Shown: positions 24,278 through 33,273, numbered from the stretch's first letter. The stretch: DNA of 33,273 nucleotides from an uncultured Bacteroidota bacterium (GCA_903837285.1 CAILUD010000229.1:1-33273), one strand, 5' to 3'. Program-made: numbers and translations. The notes: a model not told the origin generated them from the letters alone.

Positions 24278-24350
24278 TCGGTCCGGTGGGGATCGAACCC
24301 ACGACCCTCTGATTAAGAGTCAGATGCTCTACCATCTGAGCTACGGGCCG
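24278..24350 (-). tRNA. tRNA-Lys (anticodon CTT)
   Basis: 73 bases on the minus strand with a full cloverleaf: D stem GCTC/GAGC, anticodon stem TCTGA/TCAGA with loop CTCTTAA (anticodon CTT), T stem GTGGG/CCCAC with loop TTCGATC, and discriminator A. The CCA end is not encoded. In the acceptor stem CGGCCCG faces CGGACCG, so the fourth pair is a C-A mismatch. It reads AAG codons. A -7 box TACTTTTG lies 14 bases upstream. Confidence 0.95.
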
Positions 24351-24363
24351 AATGTTAAGTTTG

Positions 24364-24371
24364 CAAAAGTA
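24364..24371 (-). promoter_or_regulatory. Candidate -7 box of tRNA-Lys
   Basis: TACTTTTG on the minus strand, identical to the boxes of the pyrophosphatase and YfhO-family genes, 13 bases from the mature 5' end. The nearest TTG (24387-24385) is only 13 bases away and inside the preceding terminator, so the -33 element is unclear. Confidence 0.5.
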
Positions 24372-24388
24372 TAAAAAAAAGGAACAAT

Positions 24389-24420
24389 AAAAAAGCCAGA
24401 AATAAATTCCTGGCTTTTTT
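24389..24420 (-). terminator. Rho-independent terminator of the giant SprB-repeat gene
   Basis: An 11-bp stem AAAAAAGCCAG/CTGGCTTTTTT with a 10-base loop. On the minus strand it ends in a U-run, 15 bases beyond the stop codon. Confidence 0.9.
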
Positions 24421-24435
24421 AAAATCATTTTGGCT

Positions 24436-27400
24436 TTACCTAACCACCGTCACAGGCCCAACATACTCATGATATAAACCATTTACATCTTTCATTTTTA
24501 CAACCCAAGTATAGGTTCCAATTGGTACTATCTCGCCTTTGTTTTTGTACCTTCCATTCCAGCCACCATCTATCTCGGTAACACTTTCGGTGCCTGTAGG
24601 ATAAACAGTGGTCTCAAAAACAACCTGACCCCATCTATCATAAATACCTAAATAATAATTATTAGGATCGAAGCCCATTCCTTTTGGATAGAAGAAATTA
24701 TTATTTAAACCAGCATTTGGAGTAAAAGCTGATGGTGCATAAAATGTATGCTCATCTCGTATTATTAATGGAAGACTAGCTGTATCCATACAACCATTTA
24801 ATCCTCTAACAACAAGTATTACATTAAATGTATCTGCATAAGCATATTCATGCTGGGGGTTAGTAACAGATGCGTTTCCGCCATCTCCAAAACTCCAGCT
24901 CCATGATGTTGCATACGAAGACTGATCGTAAAAATGAATATTTGCATCAAACAAACCAACTTCAGTTGGGTACATATAAAAACTTGCAATAGGACTTGGA
25001 GTAACAACAACAAGATTTGGATAATTACTTACAAGCTGACAACCATACTGTGTTGTTAAAGTTAAACCTACATTATAACTTCCTACGGTTTCATACAAAT
25101 GAGTTGGAACTGTTTCACCAGATACATTACTCAATCCGGAAGAAGGATCTCCAAAGCTCCACACATACGATACAGAGTCTGTAGAGCTAACTACATTATT
25201 AAATGTTACGACTAAAGGATTGCAACCTGTTGCAGTAAGAGGAGGAGCTACAACAGAAGGTAAAGGATGAACAGTTATTACTAATGTATCATTATCTGTT
25301 GGTGAATTACAAAGATCGTTTACCGTAACAATATACGTAGTAGTAGATAATGGCGATACCTCATTTGGATTTCCACTGCCAATATTCCAATTATATAAAT
25401 AAGGACCACCATTGCCACCAGTTGTTGATGGTATTATTGAGTAAGTCTGGCCCTGACAAATATTAACATCAGCGGGAAGTGTTACATTTAAAGGTGGATT
25501 TACATAAACGATTACATTTCCTGGCACTGCTGAAGTGCAACCATGAGAGTCGGTTGCCGTTACGGTGTAATTTGTTGTGGTTAATGGATTAACTGTATAA
25601 GATTGTGAAGCTCCTCCACCATTCCACTGATAAGTATATCCAGGGGTTCCGCCATTGGCACTTGCAGATATTGTTATAGACTGACCTATACATATAGAAT
25701 CTGAACCGTTTGCAAAAACAACAACTGGGGTTGGTTGGTTTACTATTATAGGAGGAGTAATAATTTGACATCCATTTGAATCATATATTGAAACAACATA
25801 GGTTCCTGCCATTAAATTTGAAGAAATCGAATCAGGTCCTCCATAAGGTGACCACATATAATTAAATGGAGATAAACCATAATTAATATGAACCTGAATT
25901 TTACCATCACTAGAGCCATAACAACTTGTATTAGTAACATTAACACTCACTAGCTCTGGCATAGGCATTTCAGAAACCAAAATAGTTGTGTCTGCAAGAC
26001 AGTTATGTGAATCTATAATTGTTAACAAATGAATACCAGGTGCTAAATTATCAGCAGTTGGTAAAACACTTCCAGATGGGCTCCAATCATATGTGTAAGA
26101 TGGCGTGCCACCACTTACAGAAGCAAAAGCAAAACCATTGTCAATATTACACCTAGCAGGACTAGAAGTAGTCTGTATAACAATAGGACTTGGTTCTGAT
26201 ATATTAAAACTTGCTTGAGCAGTACATCCATTAATATCTGTAACAATTACAGTATAAGAATAATCCGCGGATAAATTTGCTGCTGTAGCTGTAGTTCCAC
26301 CATATGGCATCCAATTATAACTATATCCAGGTGTTCCACCCGTTTGTGTCGCTGTAATACTTCCATCACTTCCTCCATTACAATTCACAGCGATAGTTGT
26401 ACCTGTTGCCTGAACTTGGGTTGGTTGATTTATAACTGTATTTGCCATAGCAGTACACCCATTTGCATCTGTTACCATCACTGATACAAAACCGGCACAC
26501 AGACCTGAAGCATTCTGTGTAGTTTGGTTTAAAGGGTCTGACCAGATGTATGAATATGGAGGAGTTCCACCCACTGCTAATGGATTTGCACTTCCATTAC
26601 AACTTCCATAACATAATGTCGAAGAAGAAGCATTAATTATTGCATTCATTTGCTGTGGCTGAGCAATTACAGCATTTCCAGAAACCGTACAACCATTTGC
26701 ATCAGTAACTACAACAAAATAATTGCCTGCTGTTAAACCTATAGCTGTATTTGTTGACTGAACTGCAGGATCTGACCATTGCACAATATTTGTTGCTGTT
26801 GTACTTGTATAAGTTACGGTTGCTGTACCATTATTGCCTCCATTACAACTAACATTTGTTACAGCAATATTTGTAATTAAAGGTGCTAAGTTATTGTTAA
26901 CATTTACTGTTATAGTTGCAGTACAATTGTTCGCATCACTTACAGTTACTGTATAAGCACCAGCAATTACGTTGTTAATGGCACTACTACTGCTTACGTT
27001 TGGAGTCCATGTGTAAGAATAAATTGAACCTGTGCCACCACTTACTGCTACAGTTGCAGAGCCATTTGGTTGACCACAATCCGCATCTACCACACCTGTT
27101 ACAACAACTTGCAATGAAGGAGGTCCGGATATTGTAGCAGATGATATAATCGAACAACCATGAGAATCTGTTACGGTTACAGTATATGAACCTACACATA
27201 AATTATTAATATTGGCTGTATTCTGAGCATTAGTCCAAGCATATTGATAAGGTCCAGTACCACCAGTAATTGATGGACTTATAGAACCATTACATGCATT
27301 ATAACAACTCTCATTTATTGGAGATAATGCTACAGATAAAATTGGAGGTTCAGTTAAAGTAACCTGTGAAGTTGTTGTACATCCATTTAAATCAGCAACA

Positions 27401-30400
27401 GTAACACTATACACACCAGCAATTAAATTGCTTATTGATGGTGTTACCTGACTATTACTCCAACTAAAAGTATATCCTGGAGTACCACCAGAAGGAACTA
27501 CTTGTACAGACCCATTATTGCCACCAAAACAACTAATATTAGTTGGGTTACTTATTGATGAAACAAGCACTGTAGGCTGTGTTATTGTAACGTTAGAAGT
27601 TTGCAAACAACCATTTAAATCATACACAGAAACTGTATAAGCCCCTGCACACAATCCTGTAGCTGATTGAGTTGTTTGTGCCGACAAGCCACTCCATAAA
27701 TATGTATATGGAGGGATCCCACCTGAAGGAGTTGCTGTTGCAGTTCCATTACACGCAGCATTACAAAGAACAGGAGTTGAAGTCATTGCTATTGTTACAA
27801 ATGGTGGTTGTACCACATTAACAATATTTGAAGAGGTACACAAATTAGCGTCAGTAACTATTACAGTATAACTTCCTGCACACAATGAGTCTGCCGTTGC
27901 AAAATGATCGTTATTTGTCCAGTTATAAATATAAGGTGTAGTACCTCCAGCAACTAATACTGTTGCTGTTCCGTTACATAAGTTATTACATGAAGGTGCA
28001 ACAAATGAAGCATTAGACACCAATAATAAAGGTTCAGTAATAACAACGTTTGCAATAGCATTACAGTTATGAATATCGGTAACAGTTACAGAATGCGTAC
28101 CTACGCATAATGCGGTACCAGTCTGACTGGATTGTGCATTATCCCATAAGTATGTATATGGCGAAGTACCACCTGAACCCACTACTGTAGCAACACCATT
28201 ACACTGACCAAAACAAGAAACGTTTGTTGAAGAGGATATTGTTGCTGTTGGACCTGAAATATTATTTACAGCAAAAGTACCTGTGCCAGTGCATCCTTTA
28301 AAATCGGTTACGGTTACGGTATAACTTCCTGCAGGAATACCTGTTAAACTCTGAGTGTTTCCAGAATTTGACCAAATATATGTAAATGGTGCTGCACCAT
28401 TTGTTATAGTAAGTGTTAAGGCTCCATCTGATTGATTGCAATGAGCATCTAATGCTACTGCTGATGTAGTAATTTGAGGTGGTTGAGTAACCGTACCAGT
28501 TGCTACTATTGTACAAGCATTCGCATCTCTTATAGTTACAGAATATGTCCCCATACATAAAGAGGTTGCATTCTGATTTGTTTGTAAAGTTGGGTCATTC
28601 CACTGATACGTATATGGAGAAGTACCACCAATTACTGAGGTATTAAGAATACCGTCACAACCACCGTAACAAGTTGGACTAATTGGAGTCATTGTATTTA
28701 CCAAAACTGCTGGCTGAGTTATTGTTACAGAGGTTGTTAACATACACCCATTTACGTCTGTTGCAGATACAGAATATACTCCGGCACAAAGACCTGTAGC
28801 TGTTGCTAATATTTGACCATTTGACCATAAATATGTGAAAGGAGCTGCACCACCGCCAACTGAAACAGTTGCTGATCCGTTACATAAACCATTACATGTA
28901 ACATTTGTTTGTGAAGAAATACTTGCAATGCCTGGAGCTATATTTAAAACATTAACAGAACCAGTTGCGCTACAACCATTATTATCAGTAACGGTTATTG
29001 TATATAAACCAGCAGACAAACCTGTTGTTGTTGCCGATGTTGTTGTTACACCACCACTCCAATTATAAATATAGCCACCTGTTACTGTTCCGCCAGAAGC
29101 TACAACTGTTGCTGTTCCATTTGCCTGTCCACAGTTTTCACTCACAGATGAAGTAACAAGACTTAAAGGAGTTGGTTGAGTTATTGTTACAAAAGCCGTT
29201 ACTGTGCATAGATTTGCATCAGTAACAGTTACTGTATAATTACCTGCGCCAAAACCAACATTTGAAGCTAAGGTTGCCGATGTTCCACCATTCCATAAAT
29301 ATGTATATGTTGGCGAACCACCTCCTGCTGTTACTGTAGCTGTTCCGTTTGTTCCACCGCTACAGCTTACGTTTGTGCTTCCTGTAATGGCTGCAGTTAA
29401 TACTGTTGGTTGTGTAATTGTTACAGTATTTGTTATTGAACAACTATTTGCATCACTTATGGTAACAGTATAAATTCCAGCTATTACATTTGCTAAATCT
29501 TGGGTTAATGCACCATTTGACCAAATGTAAGTATATACTGGGGTTCCTCCAGAAACTGTTAAATCAGCACTTCCGTTTGAAGAACCATTACAAAGGGTTG
29601 CAGTGCCCACAACAGTTGATGTTACAACGGTTGGTTGTAAAATTGTAACACTAGCTACTGAAATACATCCGTTATTATCAGTTACGGTCACTAAGTGATT
29701 TCCGGCATTTAAATTCGATGCGGTAGCTGTTGTTATTCCATTATCCCAAAGATATGAAACTGCTCCTGGCATTGCAGCTGTAGCGGTCCCGTTTGAACCA
29801 CCAAAACAGCCCACTGGGCCACTTGCAGATATTAAAGCAATACCTCCAGCCAAATTATTAACTACTACAGAACTAATAACCGAACAACTATTTGCGTCAA
29901 ATACAGTAACTGTATAGGTTGCTGCCAATAATCCTGTTGCGGTTAATGTTGTTTGACTATTTGACCAAGTTGTTGTATATACAGGAGTTCCACCTGCAGG
30001 TACAACGGTTGCAGTACCATCTGGCTGACCGCAATGTGCGGCTACTGAAGACGTAGTTGCAGTTACAGCTGTTGGCTGAATAATATTTATACTGGCAACT
30101 GCTGTACAGAACATAGCATCTGTAACAGTTACTGAATAAGTACCTGCTGCAATACCTGTTAAATCTTCTGAAGTAGCTGTTGTTGTCCAGCTGTATGTAA
30201 ATGGTGATGTACCACCTAAAACAGTTAGATCTGCCGCTCCTGTTAATAGTCCATTACATAGAATATTTGTTCCAACAATATTTGCTGTAAGCAGCACTGG
30301 TTGAGTCATTGTTACTGTAGATACTGAAGTACATAAATTTACATCAGATACAGTAACTGACCAACTGCCATTTGTTAAAGTTGTTGCTGTTGAAGTTGTT

Positions 30401-33273
30401 TGAGCTGGAGCTGGATCGTTCCATAAATAAGTGTACGGAGCTGTTCCACCTCCGGCTGCTACCGTTGCAGTGCCATTTGAACCACCATTACAACTAACAT
30501 TAGTTTGAGAACCTATTGAGGAAGTTACTACCGATGGTTGTGTTATTACTGCAGTTGCGGTTCCCGTTATACCATTATTATCTGATACAGTAACAACGTA
30601 ACTACCTGCACACAAACTGGTACCAGTAACTGTCGTCTGGCCACTTGGCCACAAATAAGTATAAGGGCCAACACCACCACTTACACTAGAAGTAGCTGTT
30701 CCGCTACATACTCCATTACATAAAACATTAACTGTTGAGGTTATTGTTACAGTTAGAGCATTTGGCTCTACAATTGTAACAGTTGTTGTTGCTGTACATC
30801 CATTTAAATCGGTAACGGTAACAGTATATGTACCTGCACATAAAGCAGATGCTGTTGGGGTAGTCTGAGCAGGAGCTGGATCATTCCATAAATAAGTATA
30901 ACCAGGTGTACCGCTTGAACCAGCTGCTGTTGCAGAACCATCACACAATCCAAATCCAGTTGTTCCTATATTTGATGTTATAGCTACAGTTACTGCTGTA
31001 GGCTGAGATATTACTACTGAAGAAGTAATACTGCAGCCTAAATTATCAGTCACTGTTACATTATATGTGCCTGATGTTAAGCCTGACAAATCTTGTGTCG
31101 CCAAAGTATTTGACCAGTTATAAGTATAACCTGGACTACCACCTCCTACTGTTAAATCTGCCGATCCTGTTGTGCCACCATTACATAAAACATTAGTGCC
31201 AACTATAGAAGCGGTTAAAGCTGGTGGTTCAGTTATTGTTACTGTTGATACCGAAGTGCATAAGTTTGCATCGGATACAGTTACCGACCATGTGCCATTT
31301 GTTAAAGTTGTAGCTGTAGCTGTAGTCTGAGCCGGAGCTGGATCGTTCCATAAATAAGTATATCCGGTTGTTCCACCAGTTGCAGATACTATTGCAGTTC
31401 CGTTTGAACCACCATTGCAACTTACATTGGTTTGGCTTGATATTGATGACGCTAAAACAGTTGGCTGAGTTATTGTTACAGAGGCAATTGCAGTACACAG
31501 ATTTACATCTGAAACAGTTACGGTCCAAGTGCCTGCTGTTAAATCGGTTGCTGTTGCTATTGTTTGTGCTGGAGCTGGATCATTCCATAAATAAGTAAAT
31601 CCTGGAGTTCCGCCACCTGCTGTTACTGTTGCAGCTCCATTTGTACCACCATTACAACTAATATTTGTTTGAGCACTTATTGTTGCTGTTACTACTAACG
31701 GTTGAGTTATTGTGACGGTTGTTACTGCAGTACAAAGATTAGCATCGGAAACTGTTACTGACCATGTACCATCAGTCAAAGCAGTCGCTATTGGAGTAGT
31801 TTGAGCAGGTGCAGGATCGTTCCATAAGTATGTATAACTAGGAAGTCCACCACCTGCTGTTACAGTAGCTGTTCCATTAGTACCACCATTACAACTAACA
31901 TTTGTCTGGCTACTTATAGTTGAAGTCACAATTGGAAGTTGGGTTATAGTTACAGCATTTGTAGCTGTACATCCTTGTAAATCGGTAACTGTTACTTGAT
32001 ATGTTGCAGCACTTAATCCAGATGCTGTTGCTGCAGATTGACTATTCGACCAATTATATGTATAGCCAGGGGTTCCTCCAGAACCTAATACTGTTGCTGT
32101 TCCATTAGCACCACCATTACAAGTTACATTTGTTTGGGCACTTATTGTTGCTACTAATACTGGAGGTTGAGTTATCGTTACTGTTGACACTGAAGTGCAT
32201 AAATTTGCATCAGACACAGTTACTGACCATGTGCCATTTGTTAAAGCAGCAGCAGTTGCTGTTGTCTGAGCTGGAGCTGGATCGTTCCATAAATATGTGT
32301 ATCCTATTGTTCCACCACTTGCAGATACGGTAGCAGTAGCATTTGCACCTCCATTGCAGCTAACATTAGTCTGGGCTGTTATCGATGAAGTTAAAGCTGT
32401 TGGCTGAGTTATTGTTACAGAAGCGGTGGCCTGACAACCAATAAAATCAGTTACAGTTACTGACCATGTACCAACTGTTAAAGTTGTTGCAGTTGCGGTT
32501 GTTTGAGCTGGAGCTGGATCGTTCCATAAATAAGTATATGGAGAGGTTCCGCCAGCAGCAGTAACTGTTGCAGCTCCATTCGAGCCACCATTACAACTTA
32601 CATTTGTGCTCGCTGTTATATTTGCAGATGGCGCTCCTGAGTTATTTACGTTTATTGTATTTGTTGCAGTACATAAGTTTACATCTGTTACAGTTACAGT
32701 ATATGCACCTGCCAATACATTTGTTATCGCATTTGTTACTCCTGCATTTGACCATAAATAATTATATGGAGCAGTTCCACCTACTACTGCAATAGAGGCT
32801 GAACCATTAGCCATTCCGCATGTCGCATTTAAATTTGAAGGCGTTAAAGTCATTGCCACAGGTTGAGTTACAGTATAGGACGTTGTTACGGTACAACCAT
32901 TGAAATCTGTTACTGTTACGCCATAACTTCCTGCAATTAGTCCTGTTGCAGTTTGATTAGTTTGAAGGTTTACCCAACCATAAGTATAAGGAGTGGTTCC
33001 ACCAGTTGGTGTTACTGTTGCAGTACCAGTAGCTCCACCATTACATAATGCAGGAGTTCCTGTTGTTGTAGCTGCAAGCACTACTGGTTGAGTTATTATT
33101 ACACTAGTAGTTGTAGTACATAAATTTAAATCAGTTACAGTTACGGTCCAAGTACCTGCTGTTAGAGCAGTTGCCGTTGCTGTTGTTTGGGCTGGAGCTG
33201 GATCATTCCATAAATAAGTATAACCAGGAGTTCCGCCACCTGCAGCTACTGTTGCTGTACCATTTGAACCACC
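24436..33273 (-). CDS. Giant SprB-repeat surface protein with T9SS type B C-terminus (5' end outside window)
   Basis: At least 2,945 residues; the frame is open to the right edge, so the first Met or Val one might choose (33081) is internal. From the edge: one partial and 32 complete SprB-type repeats of 73-79 residues (25723-33273), each with CNGxxxGxATV, GGTxPYTYLW, a GTYxVTVTD strand, a second Cys and ITQP; then two Ig-like domains (25255-25722); then two PKD domains with WSFGD (24745-25254); then a ~100-residue type B sorting domain (24439-24744: APSAFTPN, YDRWGQVVFE, GWNGRYK, GTYTWVVKMKD) as in gliding-motility-associated C-terminal proteins. In Flavobacterium, SprB is a mobile surface adhesin for gliding. 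No PorP/SprF-type partner gene lies downstream. The role here is inferred as surface adhesion. Confidence 0.93.
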   Translation of the reverse strand, partial: GGSNGTATVAAGGGTPGYTYLWNDPAPAQTTATATALTAGTWTVTVTDLNLCTTTTSVIITQPVVLAATTTGTPALCNGGATGTATVTPTGGTTPYTYGWVNLQTNQTATGLIAGSYGVTVTDFNGCTVTTSYTVTQPVAMTLTPSNLNATCGMANGSASIAVVGGTAPYNYLWSNAGVTNAITNVLAGAYTVTVTDVNLCTATNTINVNNSGAPSANITASTNVSCNGGSNGAATVTAAGGTSPYTYLWNDPAPAQTTATATTLTVGTWSVTVTDFIGCQATASVTITQPTALTSSITAQTNVSCNGGANATATVSASGGTIGYTYLWNDPAPAQTTATAAALTNGTWSVTVSDANLCTSVSTVTITQPPVLVATISAQTNVTCNGGANGTATVLGSGGTPGYTYNWSNSQSAATASGLSAATYQVTVTDLQGCTATNAVTITQLPIVTSTISSQTNVSCNGGTNGTATVTAGGGLPSYTYLWNDPAPAQTTPIATALTDGTWSVTVSDANLCTAVTTVTITQPLVVTATISAQTNISCNGGTNGAATVTAGGGTPGFTYLWNDPAPAQTIATATDLTAGTWTVTVSDVNLCTAIASVTITQPTVLASSISSQTNVSCNGGSNGTAIVSATGGTTGYTYLWNDPAPAQTTATATTLTNGTWSVTVSDANLCTSVSTVTITEPPALTASIVGTNVLCNGGTTGSADLTVGGGSPGYTYNWSNTLATQDLSGLTSGTYNVTVTDNLGCSITSSVVISQPTAVTVAITSNIGTTGFGLCDGSATAAGSSGTPGYTYLWNDPAPAQTTPTASALCAGTYTVTVTDLNGCTATTTVTIVEPNALTVTITSTVNVLCNGVCSGTATSSVSGGVGPYTYLWPSGQTTVTGTSLCAGSYVVTVSDNNGITGTATAVITQPSVVTSSIGSQTNVSCNGGSNGTATVAAGGGTAPYTYLWNDPAPAQTTSTATTLTNGSWSVTVSDVNLCTSVSTVTMTQPVLLTANIVGTNILCNGLLTGAADLTVLGGTSPFTYSWTTTATSEDLTGIAAGTYSVTVTDAMFCTAVASINIIQPTAVTATTSSVAAHCGQPDGTATVVPAGGTPVYTTTWSNSQTTLTATGLLAATYTVTVFDANSCSVISSVVVNNLAGGIALISASGPVGCFGGSNGTATAAMPGAVSYLWDNGITTATASNLNAGNHLVTVTDNNGCISVASVTILQPTVVTSTVVGTATLCNGSSNGSADLTVSGGTPVYTYIWSNGALTQDLANVIAGIYTVTISDANSCSITNTVTITQPTVLTAAITGSTNVSCSGGTNGTATVTAGGGSPTYTYLWNGGTSATLASNVGFGAGNYTVTVTDANLCTVTAFVTITQPTPLSLVTSSVSENCGQANGTATVVASGGTVTGGYIYNWSGGVTTTSATTTGLSAGLYTITVTDNNGCSATGSVNVLNIAPGIASISSQTNVTCNGLCNGSATVSVGGGAAPFTYLWSNGQILATATGLCAGVYSVSATDVNGCMLTTSVTITQPAVLVNTMTPISPTCYGGCDGILNTSVIGGTSPYTYQWNDPTLQTNQNATSLCMGTYSVTIRDANACTIVATGTVTQPPQITTSAVALDAHCNQSDGALTLTITNGAAPFTYIWSNSGNTQSLTGIPAGSYTVTVTDFKGCTGTGTFAVNNISGPTATISSSTNVSCFGQCNGVATVVGSGGTSPYTYLWDNAQSSQTGTALCVGTHSVTVTDIHNCNAIANVVITEPLLLVSNASFVAPSCNNLCNGTATVLVAGGTTPYIYNWTNNDHFATADSLCAGSYTVIVTDANLCTSSNIVNVVQPPFVTIAMTSTPVLCNAACNGTATATPSGGIPPYTYLWSGLSAQTTQSATGLCAGAYTVSVYDLNGCLQTSNVTITQPTVLVSSISNPTNISCFGGNNGSVQVVPSGGTPGYTFSWSNSQVTPSISNLIAGVYSVTVADLNGCTTTSQVTLTEPPILSVALSPINESCYNACNGSISPSITGGTGPYQYAWTNAQNTANINNLCVGSYTVTVTDSHGCSIISSATISGPPSLQVVVTGVVDADCGQPNGSATVAVSGGTGSIYSYTWTPNVSSSSAINNVIAGAYTVTVSDANNCTATITVNVNNNLAPLITNIAVTNVSCNGGNNGTATVTYTSTTATNIVQWSDPAVQSTNTAIGLTAGNYFVVVTDANGCTVSGNAVIAQPQQMNAIINASSSTLCYGSCNGSANPLAVGGTPPYSYIWSDPLNQTTQNASGLCAGFVSVMVTDANGCTAMANTVINQPTQVQATGTTIAVNCNGGSDGSITATQTGGTPGYSYNWMPYGGTTATAANLSADYSYTVIVTDINGCTAQASFNISEPSPIVIQTTSSPARCNIDNGFAFASVSGGTPSYTYDWSPSGSVLPTADNLAPGIHLLTIIDSHNCLADTTILVSEMPMPELVSVNVTNTSCYGSSDGKIQVHINYGLSPFNYMWSPYGGPDSISSNLMAGTYVVSIYDSNGCQIITPPIIVNQPTPVVVFANGSDSICIGQSITISASANGGTPGYTYQWNGGGASQSYTVNPLTTTNYTVTATDSHGCTSAVPGNVIVYVNPPLNVTLPADVNICQGQTYSIIPSTTGGNGGPYLYNWNIGSGNPNEVSPLSTTTYIVTVNDLCNSPTDNDTLVITVHPLPSVVAPPLTATGCNPLVVTFNNVVSSTDSVSYVWSFGDPSSGLSNVSGETVPTHLYETVGSYNVGLTLTTQYGCQLVSNYPNLVVVTPSPIASFYMYPTEVGLFDANIHFYDQSSYATSWSWSFGDGGNASVTNPQHEYAYADTFNVILVVRGLNGCMDTASLPLIIRDEHTFYAPSAFTPNAGLNNNFFYPKGMGFDPNNYYLGIYDRWGQVVFETTVYPTGTESVTEIDGGWNGRYKNKGEIVPIGTYTWVVKMKDVNGLYHEYVGPVTVVR
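25723..33273 (-). repeat. SprB repeat array (32 complete units plus one partial)
   Basis: Units are 219-237 bp. By sequence they fall into four kinds: W units (GTWSVTVSDANLC, with WNDPAPAQTT), D units (NGxxxGSADLT), Q units (CGQxxGxA, ending in NN instead of ITQP), and CC units with two extra cysteines (CxxxCNG and LCAG). W units cluster at the N-terminal side (right) and are close at the DNA level too, with GGAGCTGGATCGTTCC recurring every 237-240 bp; the C-terminal units (left) have diverged more. Confidence 0.9.

Noticed and set aside
31229-32795. Several frames of 60-100 codons on both strands inside the SprB array
   Set aside because: They recur with the repeat period and are by-products of the repeated DNA, not genes.
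24436-33081. Start codon of the giant gene at 33081
   Set aside because: The codon there is GTG inside a repeat, and the frame remains open and continues the same repeat pattern to 33273, so the real start lies outside the window.
25723-33273. Long repeat region considered as a CRISPR array or a satellite
   Set aside because: The repeat is 219-237 bp, keeps one reading frame for thousands of codons and encodes clear SprB repeats; there are no short repeats with unique spacers.

Overview
The window comes from an AT-rich genome of the phylum Bacteroidota (Bacteroidetes), probably a free-living or uncultured Bacteroidales/Flavobacteriia-like lineage. Evidence for this includes four proteins that look like type IX secretion system (T9SS) cargo: three with a type A C-terminal sorting domain, and one giant SprB-repeat protein with a gliding-motility-type (type B, CHU_C-like) C-terminus. 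The Bacteroidetes promoter pair TTG/TTTG...TAnnTTTG can be read upstream of several genes, and the set of PadR/PspC, YfhO-family and class I fumarase genes also fits.

Layout. 1-1209 (+): 3' end of a secreted T9SS protein. 1595-3580 and 4125-6122 (-): a tandem pair of secreted paralogues whose 3' flanks and terminators were duplicated with them. 6352-7053 (+): a Crp/Fnr-type regulator. 7660-10179 (-): membrane pyrophosphatase. 10421-11182 (-): exonuclease III. 11425-14433 (+): an overlapping three-gene operon of two MinD-like ATPases, each with two [4Fe-4S] ferredoxin motifs, followed by a conserved protein of unknown function. The operon is preceded by a leader that can fold in two exclusive ways. 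14650-16611 (-): hybrid sensor kinase. 17146-19584 (-): YfhO-family membrane protein. 19731-21606 (-): padR-pspC operon. 21729-23345 (-): class I fumarase. 23544-24227 (+): small secreted or membrane protein. 24278-24350 (-): tRNA-Lys(CTT). 24436-33273 (-): at least 2,945 codons of a SprB-repeat adhesin-like protein that runs off the right edge.

The protein-free gaps are full of small palindromes. One family has a fixed AGGA loop on stems that differ in sequence but still pair. It occurs only in the three tail-to-tail gaps between protein genes and recalls REP-type elements. A second family has an ATAA loop. There is also a 230-bp imperfect inverted repeat near 7.4 kb and a 113-bp palindromic element near 16.9 kb.

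The observations I rate highest are these: (a) the first ferredoxin-ATPase has lost both Walker A lysines while its overlapping partner keeps them; (b) the leader RNA candidate at 11276-11370; (c) the AGGA-loop hairpins, with a natural filled/empty comparison; (d) in the giant protein, a second cysteine pair that is present or absent together across repeats, an apparent cross-repeat cysteine swap, and 1,581 residues with no lysine or arginine. All functional statements rest on reading motifs by eye; no database search was run.
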